Assembly (NCBI GenBank): GCA_032718475.1
Contig: JAUCBJ010009070.1
Coordinates: forward strand, 1 to 51,659
Length of the DNA stretch: 51,659 nt
Direction: 5' to 3'
Origin: Nemertoderma westbladi
Taxonomy: Eukaryota; Xenacoelomorpha; Nemertodermatida; Nemertodermatidae
The position numbers were made by a program, and so were the translations under genes. The notes below the pieces were generated by a model. It was not told where the DNA came from. It saw only the letters and a list, made by a program, of their open reading frames with translations, and made no database searches. Positions 10,129 to 21,748 of this stretch are shown piece by piece (the stretch's first letter is position 1; each line of letters starts with the position of its first letter).

Positions 10129-11286
10129 GTTCGGACACTTCCCCCCCCCCGGACACTTCCCCCCCGGACAGTTCCCCCCCGCTCAAGTAGGACACTTCCC
10201 CCCCGGACACTTCCCCCCAGACACTTCCCCCCCGCGGACACTTCCCCCCCGACTGTTCTTAACTTCGCACATTCGTATTTTTCATTTTGTAAGGTAAACG
10301 GACCGCTTGTATCCAGATAAGTTGTATCCAATTTTCCTTTCGTAGCTCAGAAAGTGATCTTTTGCATCCCGATTTTACATTTTATATCCAAGTTTTATTT
10401 ATGGGTTTTATCAATGCAATTACATCGTATTGTTTGCTAATCTTTAAACAATTAATTATATTAGATGACCTATAAATTCCATCCCCGGAATGATATACTG
10501 TTTTTATTAACTATAGAATTATAATAATTAATTGTTTTAATTATAGGTATTATTATGTAATAGTCTTCTTCAAATTGTAGCAGATGGGGATGAATATTAT
10601 TGTTGCAATCAAAATTATACCTATCCAGGGTAAAATCGACATGCGTCGACCTGTATTATGTGTTCAGCATTACATATTGATATACATATTACTACCCTTC
10701 ATACTATATAGATATTATACACACTACATATTAAATTTCCTGGTTACTTGCAATATTTTTAATAGGATTTTGTTGAATTATATAATATTGTAGTAATTTA
10801 TATATTAAATTGGTTAACATTCAATACAGCCCCTACTTTAGGCTTACTCAATTTATTATCTGATGATACAAACATGAATCAATTATTTCAAAGTGGTCTT
10901 AAGTCTTTCACCACGGGCACTCAGGGAAATGCCGGGGTCTGGGGGCGGTAACCCCCAAGAAAAGAAGCGGGGGTTTGGGGGCGGCAGCCCCCCAATTAAA
11001 AGAAATTAAAAGAATTAAAGGAATTAAAAGAAAAACAAACAAAATTTGACTATAAAAATGTTTCTTTTATAATTTTGAAAAAACTTGTCTAGATACAACT
11101 TGTCCTGTAACCATCTTTAACTTTTGTTTATTGCTTTGATGCACCCAGATTAATTTTAACTCTTTAACTGGGGGGGGGGAAGTGTCCGGGGGGCAAGTGT
11201 CCGGGGGGGAAGTGTCCTACTTGGGCGGGGGGGGGGAAGTGTCCGGGGGGGAAGTGTCCGGGGGGGGGGGGAAGTGTCCTAGATCC
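10129..11286. mobile_element. Foldback-type element, copy 2
   Basis: A ~1.16-kb copy with the same terminal arrays: GGACACTTCCCCCC units at 10132-10255 and inverted units at 11169-11280. Both arms also contain CAAGTAGGACACTT or its complement, so the terminal inverted repeat is over 100 bp long and built of ~15-bp subunits, as in foldback transposons. The interior is AT-rich except for a GC palindrome near 10930-10995. It has no transposase reading frame, so it would be non-autonomous. Confidence 0.75.
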
Positions 11287-12507
11287 GGAGGGAGGGTTGG
11301 GTAAGGCCTTCACACAGCATGTGTTTGGAGAGAGGGTTGGGTAAGGCCTTCACACGGCATGTGTTTGGAGGGAGGGTTGGATAAGACCTTCACACAGCAC
11401 GTGTATATGGAGGGGGGGGGGGGGGGGGTTGGGTAAGGCCTTCACACAGCACGTGTATATGGAGGGAGGGTTGGGTAAGGCCTTTGAGCAGCATGTGTTT
11501 GGAGGAAGGGTTGGGTAAGGCCTTTGAGCAGCATGCGTTTGGAGGGAGGGTTGGGTAAGGCCTTCACACAGCACGTGTTTGGAGAGAGGGTTGGATAAGG
11601 CCTTCACACAGCATGTGACTTTGAGCAGCATGTGTTTAGAGGGAGGGTTAGGTAAGGCCTTCACACGGCATGTGTTTGGAGGGAGGGTTGGATAAGGCCT
11701 TCACACCGCACGTGTATATGGAGGGGGGGGGGGGGGTTGGGTAAGGCCTTCACACAGCACATGTTTGGAGGGAGGGTTGGGTAAGGCCTTCACGCAGAAC
11801 GTGTATGTGGAGGGAGGGTTGGGTAAGGCCTTCACACAGCACGTGTTTGGAGGGAGGGTTGGGTAAGGCCTTCACACAGCACGTGTTTGGAGGGAGGGTT
11901 GGGTAAGGCCTTCACACAGCACGTGTTTGGAGGGAGGGTTGGGTAAGGACTTTGAGCAGCATGTGTTTGGAGGGAGGGTTGTGTAAGGCCTTCACACAGC
12001 ATGTGTTTCGAGGGAGGGTTGGGTAAGGCCTTCACACAGCACGTGTATATGGATGGAGGGTTGGGTAAGGCCTTTGAGCAGCTTGTGTTTGGAGGGAGGG
12101 TTTGATTAGGCCTTCACACAGCACGTGTATATGGAGGGAGGGTTGGGTAAGGCCTTTGAGCAGCAAGTGTTTGGAGGGAGGGTTTGATTAGGCCTTCACA
12201 CAGCACGTGTATATGGAGGGAGGGTTGGGTAAGGCCCTCACACAGCACGTGTATGGAGGGGGGGTTGGATAAGGCCTTTACACAGCACGTGTTTGGAGGG
12301 AAGGTTGGATAAGCCCTTCACACAGCGCGTGTTTGGAGGGAGGGTTGGGTATGGCCTTCACACAGCACGTGTTTGGAGGGAGGGTTGGGTAAGGCCTTCA
12401 CACAACACGTGTTTGGAGGGAGGGTTGGGTAAGGGCTTTGAGCAGCATGTGTTTGGAGGGAGGGTTTGATTAGGCCTTCACACAGCACGTGTATATGGAG
12501 GGAGGGT
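11287..12507. repeat. 40-bp minisatellite, block 3
   Basis: About 30 units. The order of variant units repeats that of block 2, with a few additional units around 11700-11870. It therefore belongs to the second copy of the compound (array plus foldback element) duplication. Confidence 0.95.
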
Positions 12508-13643
12508 GTTCGGACACTTCCCCCCCCCCCGGACACTTCCCCCCCGGACAGTTCCCCCCCGCTCAAGTAGGACACTTCCCCCCCGGACACTTCCCCCCAG
12601 ACACTTCCCCCCCGCGGACACTTCCCCCCCGACTGTTCTTAACTTCGCACATTCGTATTTTTCATTTTGTAAGGTAAACGGACCGCTTGTATCCAGATAA
12701 GTTGTATCCAATTTTCCTTTCGTAGCTCAGAAAGTGATCTTTTGCATCCCGATTTTACATTTTATATCCAAGTTTTATTTATGGGTTTTATCAATGCAAT
12801 TACATCGTATTGTTTGCTAATCTTTAAACAATTAATTATATTAGATGACCTATAAATTCCATCCCCGGAATGATATACTGTTTTTATTAACTATAGAATT
12901 ATAATAATTAATTGTTTTAATTATAGGTATTATTATGTAATAGTCTTCTTCAAATTGTAGCAGATGGGGATGAATATTATTGTTGCAATCAAAATTATAC
13001 CTATCCAGGGTAAAATCGACATGCGTCGACCTGTATTATGTGTTCAGCATTACATATTGATATACATATTACTACCCTTCATACTATATAGATATTATAC
13101 ACACTACATATTAAATTTCCTGGTTACTTGCAATATTTTTAATAGGATTTTGTTGAATTATATAATATTGTAGTAATTTATATATTAAATTGGTTAACAT
13201 TCAATACAGCCCCTACTTTAGGCTTACTCAATTTATTATCTGATGATACAAACATGAATCAATTATTTCAAAGTGGTCTTAAGTCTTTCACCACGGGCAC
13301 TCAGGGAAATGCCGGGGTCTGGGGGCGGTAACCCCCAAGAAAAGAAGCGGGGGTTTGGGGGCGGCAGCCCCCCAATTAAAAGAAATTAAAAGAATTAAAG
13401 GAATTAAAAGAAAAACAAACAAAATTTGACTATAAAAATGTTTCTTTTATAATTTTGAAAAAACTTGTCTAGATACAACTTGTCCTGTAACCATCTTTAA
13501 CTTTTGTTTATTGCTTTGATGCACCCAGATTAATTTTAACACTTTAACTGGGGGGGAAGTGTCCGGGGGGGAAGTGTCCTACTTGGGCGGGGGGGAAGTG
13601 TCCGGGGGGGAAGTGTCCGGGGGGGGGGAAGTGTCCTAGATCC
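12508..13643. mobile_element. Foldback-type element, copy 3
   Basis: A ~1.14-kb copy almost identical to copy 2 through the interior. It differs mainly in the length of the right terminal G-run array (13550-13636), as expected from slippage. The left junction and the right junction (CCTAGATCC then GGAGGGAGGG) are the same as in the other copies, so copies 2 and 3 arose by duplication of the compound unit rather than by independent insertion. Confidence 0.75.
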
Positions 13644-16600
13644 GGAGGGAGGGTTGGGTAAGGCCTTCACACAGCATGTGTTTGGAGAGAGGGTTGGGTA
13701 AGGCCTTCACACGGCATGTGTTTGGAGGGAGGGTTGGATAAGACCTTCACACAGCACGTGTATATGGAGGGGGGGGGGGGGGGGTTGGGTAAGTCCTTCA
13801 CACAGCACGTGTATATGGAGGGAGGGTTGGGTAAGGCCTTTGAGCAGCATGTGTTTGGAGGAAGGGTTGGGTGAGGCCTTTGAGCAGCATGTGTTTGGAG
13901 GGAGGGTTGGGTAAGGCCTTCACACAGCACGTGTTTGGAGAGAGGGTTGGATAAGGCCTTCACACAGCATGTGACTTTGAGCAGCATGTGTTTAGAGGGA
14001 GGGTTAGGTAAGGCCTTCACACGGCATGTGTTTGGAGGGAGGGTTGGATAAGGCCTTCACACCGCACGTGTATATGGAGGGGGGGGGGGGGGGGGGGTTG
14101 GGTAAGGCCTTCACACAGCACATGTTTGGAGGGAGGGTTGGGTAAGGCCTTCACGCAGCACGTGTATGTGGAGGGAGGGTTGGGTAAGGCCTTCACACAG
14201 CACGTGTTTGGAGGGAGGGTTGGGTAAGGCCTTCACACAGCACGTGTTTGGAGGGAGGGTTGGGTAAGGACTTTGAGCAGCATGTGTTTGGAGGGAGGGT
14301 TGGGTAAGGCCTTCACACGGCATGTGTTTGGAGAGAGGGTTGGGTAAGGCCTTCACACAGCACGTGTATATGGAGGAAGGGTTGGGTAAGGCCTTTGAGC
14401 AGCATGTGTTTGGAGGGAGGGTTTGATTAGGCCTTCACACAGCACGTGTATATGGAGGGAGGGTTGGGTAAGGCCTTTGGGCAGCATGTGTTTGGAGGGA
14501 GGGTTTGATTAGGCCTTCACACAGCACGTGTATATGGAGGGAGGGTTGGGTAAGGCCTTCACACAGCACGTGTTTGGAGAGAGGGTTGGGTAAGGCCTTC
14601 ACACAGCACGTGTATATGGAGGGAGGGTTGGGTAAGGCCTTTGAGCAGCATGTGTTTGGAGGGAGGGTTTGATTAGGCCTTCACACAGCACGTGTATATG
14701 GAGGGAAGGTTGGGTAAGGCCTTTGAGCAGCATGTGTTTGGAGGGAGGGTTTGATTAGGCCTTCACACAGCACGTGTATATGGAGGGAGGGTTGGGTAAG
14801 GCCCTCACACAGCACGTGTATAGAGGGAGGGTTGGATAAGGCCTTTACACTGCATGTGTTTGGAGGGAGGGTTGGGTAAGGCCTTCACACAGCACGTGTT
14901 TGGAGAGAGGGTTGGGTAAGGCCTTCACACAGCACGTGTTTGGAGAGAGGGTTGGGTAAGGCCTTCACACGGCATGTGTTTGGAGGGAGGGTTGGGTAAG
15001 GCCTTCACACGGCATGTGTTTGGAGAGAGGGTTGAATAAGGCCTTCACACAGCATGTGTTTGGAGGGAGGGTTGGATAAGGCCTTTACACAGCACGTGTT
15101 TGGAGGGAGGGTTGGATAAGGCCTTCACACAGCGCGTGTTTGGAGGGAGGGTTGGGTATGGCCTTCACACAACACGTGTTTTGAGGGAGGGTTGGGTAAG
15201 GCCTTCACACAGCATGTGTTTGGAGAGAGGGTTGGGTAAGGCCTTCACACGGCATGTGTTTGGAGAGAGGGTTGGGTAAGGCCTTCACACAGCACGTGTA
15301 TATGGAGGGAGGGTTGGGTAAGGCCTTTGAGCAGCATGTGTTTGGAGGGAGGGTTTGATTAGGCCTTCACACAGCACGTGTATATGGAGGGAGGGTTGGG
15401 TAAGGCCTTTGAGCAGCATGTGTTTGGAGGGAGGGTTTGATTAGGCCTTCACACAGCACGTGTATATGGAGGGAGGGTTGGGTAAGGCCTTCACACAGCA
15501 CGTGTTTGGAGAGAGGGTTGGGTAAGGCCTTCACACAGCACGTGTATATGGAGGGAGGGTTGGGTAAGGCCTTTGAGCAGCATGTGTTTGGAGGGAGGGT
15601 TTGATTAGGCCTTCACACAGCACGTGTATATGGAGGGAGGGTTGGGTAAGGCCTTTGAGCAGCATGTGTTTGGAGGGAGGGTTTGATTAGGCCTTCACAC
15701 AGCACGTGTATATGGAGGGAGGGTTGGGTAAGGCCCTCACACAGCACGTGTATGGAGGGAGGGTTGGATAAGGCCTTTACACTGCATGTGTTTGGAGGGA
15801 GGGTTGGGTAAGGCCTTCACACAGCACGTGTTTGGAGAGAGGGTTGGGTAAGGCCTTCACACAGCACGTGTTTGGAGAGAGGGTTGGGTAAGGCCTTCAC
15901 ACGGCATCTGTTTGGAGAGAGGGTTTGAATAAGGCCTTCACACGGCATGTGTTTGTAGGGAGGGTTGGGTAAGGCCTTCACACAACACGTGTTTGGAGAG
16001 TGGGTTGGGTAAGGCCTTCACACGGCATGTGTTTGTAGGGAGGGTTGGGTAAGGCCTTCACACAGCATGTGTTTGGAGGGAGGGTTGGGTAAGGCCTTCA
16101 CACAGCACGTGTTTGGAGGGAGGGTTGGGTAAGGCCCTCACACAGCACGTGTATGGAGGGAGGGTTGGGTAAGGCCTTCACACGGCATGTGTTTGGAGGG
16201 AGGGTTGGGTAAGGCCTTCACACAACACGTGTTTGGAGGGACGGTTGGGAAAGGCCTTCACACAGCACGTGTTTGGTGAGAGGGTTGTGTAAGGCCTTCA
16301 CACAACACGTGTTTGGAGAGTGGGTTGGGTAAGGCCTTCACACGGCATGTGTTTGGAGGGAGGGTTGGGTAAGGCCTTCACATATACGGCATGTGTTTGG
16401 AGAGAGGGTTGAATAAGGCCTTCACACAGCATGTGTTTGGAGGGAGGGTTGGATAAGGCCTTTACACAGCACGTGTTTGGAGGGAGGGTTGGGTAAGGCC
16501 TTCACACAGCACGTGTTTAGAGGGAGGGTTGGGTAAGGCCTTCACACGGCATGTGTTTGTAGGGAGGGTTGGGTAAGGCCTTCACACAGCATGTGTTTGG

Positions 16601-17330
16601 AGGGAGGGTTGGGTAAGGCCTTCACACAGCACGTGTTTGGAGGGAGGGTTGGGTAAGGCCCTCACACAGCACGTGTATGGAGGGAGGGTTGGGTAAGGCC
16701 TTCACACGGCATGTGTTTGGAGGGAGGGTTGGGTAAGGCCTTCACACAACACGTGTTTGGAGGGACGGTTGGGTAAGGCCTTCACAAAGCACGTGTTTGG
16801 AGAGAGGGTTGGGTAAGGCCTTCACACGGCATGTGTTTGGAGAGAGGGTTGAATAAGGCCTTCACACGGCATGTGTTTGTAGGGAGGGTTGGGTAAGGCC
16901 TTCACACAGCACGTGTTTGGAGAGAGGGTTGGGTAAGGCCTTCACACGGCATGTGTTTGGAGGGAGGGTTGAATAAGGCCTTCACACAGCATGTGTTTGG
17001 AGGGAGGGTTGGGTAAGGCCTTCACACATCACGTGTTTGGATAGAGGGTTGGATAAGGCATTCACACAGCATGTGACTTTGAGCAGCATGTGTTTAGAGA
17101 GAGGGTTGTGTAAGGCCTTTGAGCAGCATGTGTTTAGAGGGAGGGTTTGGTAAGGCCTTTGAGCAGCATGTGTTTGGATGGAGTGTTGGGTAAGGACTTT
17201 GAGCAGCATGTGTTTGGAGGGAGGGTTGGGTAAGGGCTTAGAGCACCATGTGTTTGGAGGGAGTGTTGGGTAAGGCCTTAGAGCACCATGTGTTTGGAGG
17301 GAGGGTTAGGTAAGGCCTTCATGCAGTACA
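13644..17330. repeat. 40-bp minisatellite, block 4
   Basis: About 92 units, the longest uninterrupted stretch of this satellite. Repeating multi-unit patterns are visible: the set of GTATATGG, TTTGAGCAGC and TTTGATTAGG variants at 14360-14850 recurs at 15290-15800, and the set at 15950-16230 recurs at 16560-16760. Units diverge towards the right end (17040-17330), which is usual for the edge of a tandem array. Confidence 0.95.
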
Positions 17331-17436
17331 TGACAGACCGTAGCACAACCACAGGACGTGTGCTTCACCTTGATGTTATTATCACATGACACTACTTCTA
17401 AATTATCTGCACATTCTGTCCCATTTAATTTATATG
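17306..17436 (-). CDS. Candidate exon 2 of a small secreted Cys-containing protein
   Basis: In the reading frame reached from exon 1 by a phase-1 intron (acceptor AG at 17437-17438) there are 42 further codons and a TAA at 17306-17308. Five cysteines and an NGT sequon are visible (TEC, VSC, TSCGC, TVC). The spacing TEC-x7-SC faintly recalls the start of a SUEL lectin domain, but that is not established. The stop lies at the edge of the 40-bp satellite. A stronger-looking donor (AAG then GTGAAG, near 17375) could instead splice the exon to something beyond the array. This is a model by eye; transcript data would decide. Confidence 0.35.
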
Positions 17437-17631
17437 CTCAAGTAGATTAATGTGTCAGCACTGGAGCACTCAAATTTACACACATAAATCATAACGCACA
17501 ATGTACCAACTGGAGTACTTCGGTGTTAACGCACATTAACACTCAAACAACTTGTTTTGAGATGCATATATTTACTTGAATATCGATTATATACCACAAA
17601 TTAGTTTAAAAAATATGCGCTAAAAACTGAC

Positions 17632-17827
17632 CTGTGCTACTGGAGCAAGAAGACCACCATGAGCAAGTAGTCGACCACGTTGTTGACCACCACGGTGTTG
17701 TCCACCACGGCGTCCATGGGGTTGTCCATGTGGTTGTCCATGTGGTTGTCGATGTTGTCGTTGTCGTGGGTCCATAACTTCCGAAGACAGTATTCAGACT
17801 CATGAATAGAAGAAGAAGGATAATCAT
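17632..17827 (-). CDS. Candidate exon 1: signal peptide plus Thr/Trp-rich segment
   Basis: The ATG at 17825-17827 opens a classic signal peptide (MIILLLLFMSLNTVFG) with likely cleavage before SYGP. A Thr/Trp-rich stretch and a Cys pair follow. The exon ends at a strong donor, CAG|GTCAGT (17631 down), after 65 codons plus one base (phase 1). A TATA box lies about 150 bases upstream. The product would be secreted. The Thr/Trp composition is odd: the same DNA in another frame reads as a QPHG-repeat, Arg/Gly/Gln-rich peptide that looks equally protein-like but lacks the signal peptide. An old frameshift is therefore possible. I do not recognise the family. Confidence 0.45.
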
Positions 17828-17972
17828 AGTGGATACTTTGTTTGTTAGAAACAAATGAAACTACCGAATAATCTACTTGGTATGCAATCAACTGGTCGGG
17901 GTTTATCTACTCAGTTAAACCGAATAGTTTGTTAAGTTAAGGAATAATTATTTTATGCTGCGCTGAGTGACG

Positions 17973-17980
17973 CTTATATA
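17973..17980 (-). promoter_or_regulatory. TATA box upstream of the candidate secreted-protein gene
   Basis: The minus strand reads TATATAAG, a near-perfect TATA box. A start of transcription about 30 bases downstream (near 17949, within ACTCAGCG) would give a 5' leader of about 120 bases before the ATG at 17827. Its position agrees with the independent signal-peptide and splice-donor evidence. Confidence 0.45.
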
Positions 17981-18814
17981 GAAAAACTTGCCGGAGTGTG
18001 TTGGTAAATAATTGGTTTTATTAAAGTTGTTAGAAACGAGCGGTATAAGCGATTGAATCAATAAATAATCCTTCATGGTATGCGAAAGAGTGTTTGCCGG
18101 TAATTGTATTAATTAGCTATTAATACCGTAGTTATCCCGTACCATCAGTACCGTACCATATATTTCGAACCAGCAGTTTCCCACACTATATACGATTGTG
18201 GGACTTCGCGCAGCACCAAGTCTAGACCAGTCTAGATTTGCGCAGCAATAAAATTAGTGAACCTTGTCACTTCTTCTAGCGGCTAACATCGGAACTATAG
18301 AAATCTGTCAAACTATTGATAGACAACATGTGTACCAATTTTTGGTTCCATTTCATGAATAATTGTCTGACTTGTTAGCGTTCAAACACGACAGACGGTC
18401 CACTAATTATACCGCTACACAACTTCGCCTAGACTTCGTGGCTCGTTTCACACCCGAAAACATAATGTGTTGTCAAAGACTGTCGTATAATATCGAACGA
18501 ACAGATTTCCGCGTTATGTGACCCATGGCAACTGCTCAGATTACTTATTCAAAAGTCGGTTTACGGTATCTATCAGTATATTTTTTAAAACCATCGCTGT
18601 TGCCTTTCACCACCTCCATAGACTAACATATAAAACTTAGAACCCTCCATTCATGTAATACTATATCAGTATTACATATCTTATATCATTGAAATTGGGT
18701 AAGTTGTAAATCAAATCATGCCAATATTGTGCTATTACTGGTGTTATGGGTGAATGAGTGATTTCATATTATTATAACTTTTTGTTGGGCACAGCTTTTT
18801 TGCAAAGTCGGCAA
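17981..18814. other. Intergenic, no gene seen
   Basis: About 830 bases of mixed composition. A short palindromic cluster (TCTAGACCAGTCTAGA) occurs near 18222. I see no convincing exon, RNA gene or repeat array. Confidence 0.5.
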
Positions 18815-18912
18815 TGACGTCCAGGTGGGATCGAACTGGTGACCTCCGGGTTTGAAGGATCGAACTGGTGACCTCCGGGCTGACGCTCTAACCATTCAGC
18901 TAGTGACTCAGG
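18815..18912 (-). repeat. tRNA-derived SINE head with duplicated B box
   Basis: Read on the minus strand from 18910, the sequence starts TGAGTCACTAGCTGAATGG (A-box-like TAGCTGAATGGTTAGAGCG). It continues through CAGCCCGGAGGTCACC to a B box, AGTTCGATCCTTC. This is the layout of a tRNA-derived RNA polymerase III promoter. The B-box segment is present twice, 29 bp apart (GGATCGAACTGGTGACCTCC on the plus strand at 18828 and 18857). The acceptor arms do not pair as in a functional tRNA, so a SINE is more likely than a tRNA gene. Confidence 0.65.
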
Positions 18913-20910
18913 TAAAAAAATATAGACCTGGAAATACTATCTGATACCTTGTATGTCCGCAATTTACCTCCTCATGGCCTCCCATCTGTCAAGTGTCAAT
19001 ACCATAATATGCTGCCATTGTGCTCAACCCTACAGTACTTGGCCGTTTTTAACCATACTCGCTACAATCAAAGGGTAACTATTTATCAGTTACATTTTTA
19101 CATATGCTAACAGTTTAATAGGGTGCACTTCGCGTCCCTGCTTAAATAAAATGATGGCTACTTACGGTTGAACAGATAGGAACATGTTGTTTCTCTGTTT
19201 CCAATTAAGGAAAACCGGAAATACCGGTTATAGCGGAGAGAATCAACGGCAGGAAAATCAGCCACAGTCACGTAATATCAACACACCGGGGCAGGCTAAT
19301 GGACAAATGAATACGTTAGGATCAGTAAATTAGACGGACCGTTAGAGACGGACATTAGGACATGTGGCCACGCTGGCAGAAGAGGCGTTAAGGAACAATT
19401 CAAACTACCCGACGTGAAACCGTTAGAGTTAACGGGAGTTATTGGGTTTTGGGCATGGGCATAACGTTTACACCCTAAGAGAATGCCTTATCATTGCGGG
19501 TATGTTAGTTAACAAAGATGTGTTTAAAGATAATCTGATATAATTACAACACATTCCTATCATCCACTGACTCACAGACTCTGATCAATGTAGCTGCTAT
19601 TATCCCATTAGTGGCGGCTCTTAGCTGCCTAACGAAATAATTGTAATTGCAATGCATTCTACCATACCCCACCACGGTAATATGACATAATTGACTACAC
19701 ATCGTTCCACTGCACATTTAGACGAGGCCTAATCTCATTGGATAACTTGTATGAGGATAGCAATCCCACGTTGCATTTGGGACGAGGCGGCATTCTATTG
19801 GGACAACACCCTAGGTTTACGAAGCTATGACGTCACATCATCAGCTTCCCTAGTATTCTTCGCCAACTTTGATTTGTAACAAAGTACACGTTCGTTTGCG
19901 AAAGGTTGGTGTTTCCGTTATTCAATAACGCCGATGTAAGTTTGGGGGGTTTGTGGATCTCGCAATACTTGTCACCGGATATTGTATCGGGGAGTGATGG
20001 GTAATGCAGTTTTAATGCAATTTTAATTCTAACTGATCAAGTTCTCTTAGCGCTGATACGGGGTTAATAATATGGGACTCCCCAATACACAAATATAAAT
20101 AGAATATACATAATAATTAATCAATGAGATTTTTTTATAATAAGCCTATAGTACAAAAATATTTAGTCAGTCAGAATTTATATAGATTTAAACCCCCCAG
20201 AACTACGTCTGATACCCGTCTGTGTGGTCAGTTCGTGTCCGTCATAAGTCGGTCATTAGGCCGTCGAAAATCCGTCAGTAGTCCGTCGGGTCTATCTCTC
20301 GCTTTGCCTAGTGTCACCGTACCCCGAATCCTGTTCAGGAGATACGCTGACCGGCTCCGCTCGGCTGTCCGTTGGTGTCTGTCGGTCGGTGAGAGAATGC
20401 AGCAGTGATGCTGCATATCACTCCGTCTGGTCGGTAATGCGTCGACCCTTCAGCGTACCGCCCGCCCCTCTCAATCCCTTATGGCGTTGGTCCTTAGGAA
20501 AGTCAAGCGGCTAATTCCGGGGGTCATCCGGGTCGGCTGTCCCTGTCCCTTTCTCCCGCGCTCTGCCTAGTGTCACCCTAGGTCGAATCCTTTTCAGGCT
20601 CGTGCTAGGCTGACCGGCGCCACTCAGGCATTTGTCTCTTGGCAACCAGGAACTCTACCTGGAGCCAGATTGTTCTTGAGTTCTTGGAATTTGGGCCCCA
20701 TTAAAAGCACAGAGAGTGGCGATTTTGTGTTTAGTCATCATTAAAAATCGCCGAAACTTTGTTAATTTTAACTTTTTATCGTTCCGGTTTTTTGCCCACG
20801 GTGTCCGGGACTTTTCGGAATATTAATTTATTGGAGTTTATAATTTTTATATATGCCCGGCACCGTATTTGAAAATAACACGAATAGTTGGGCGAGGACA
20901 AGAATGACAA
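18913..20910. other. Intergenic, with an imperfect internal duplication
   Basis: No coding gene is convincing. The GC-rich part holds an imperfect direct repeat: about 20306-20365 and about 20562-20622 share GCCTAGTGTCACC, CGAATCCT..TTCAGG and GCTGACCGGC. It could be part of an unrecognised repeat family or terminal repeat. Short frames near 20124-20514 are not supported by any family feature. Confidence 0.4.
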
Positions 20911-21654
20911 GAATAATGTATACGTGTGTCTATGGCGCAGCACAAGAATAATGTATACCTGGGTCTATGGCGCAGCACAATAATAATGTATACGTGGGTC
21001 TATGGCGCAGCACAGCAATAATGTATACGTGGGTCTATGGCGCAGCACAGGAATAATGTATACGTGGGTTTATGGCGCAGCACAGGAATAATGTATACGT
21101 GGGTCTATGACGCAGCATAATAATAATGTATACGTGGGTCTATGGCGCAGCACAGCAATAATGTATACGTGGGTTTATGGCGCAGCACAGGAATAATGTA
21201 TACGTGGGTCTATGGCGCAGCACAGGAATAATGTATACGTGGGTTTATGGCGCAGCACAGGAATAATGTATACCTGGGTCTATGGCGCAGCACAATAATA
21301 ATGTATACGTGGGTCTATGGCGCAGCACAAGAATAATGTATATGTGGGTCTATGGCTCAGCACAGGAATAATGTATACGTGTGTCTATGGTGCAGCACAA
21401 GAATATTGTATACGTGGGTCTATGGCGCAGCACAATAATAATGTATACATGGGTCTATGGCGCAGCACAATAATAATGTATACGTGGGTCTATGGCGTAC
21501 GCCAAGAATAATGTATACGTGGGTCTATGGCGCAGCACAATAATAATGTATACGTTGGTCTATGGCGCAGCACAATAATAATGTTTACGTGGGTCTATGG
21601 CGCAGCACAATAATAATGTATACGTGGGTCTATGGCGCAGCACAATAATAATAT
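20911..21654. repeat. 35-bp minisatellite, left part
   Basis: About 21 units of 35 bp with core AATAATGTATACGTGGGTCT followed by ATGGCGCAGCACA. The same unit resumes at 30137, so the array was split by the LINE insertions that occupy 21655-30136. Confidence 0.95.
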
Positions 21655-21748
21655 ACGAGCAACGCAGCACAATAGTCTCGCACTGCATGTTCACTGCGCG
21701 GCACCAGTCAAGCTGGCATTTATTTAATTGGTTCATAGATATGAGACA

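Noticed and set aside
5942-17330. Telomeric repeat
   Set aside because: TTGGGTAAGG looks faintly telomere-like, but the unit is a complex 40-bp sequence.
17637-17891. 84-codon minus-strand frame with DNHMDN repeats
   Set aside because: It overlaps the signal-peptide frame, lacks a signal and ends before the splice donor.
18815-18912. Functional tRNA gene
   Set aside because: A and B boxes are present, but the B box is duplicated and the acceptor arms do not pair.
20911-21654. CRISPR-like regular repeats
   Set aside because: Units are contiguous with no unique spacers; it is a minisatellite in an animal genome.
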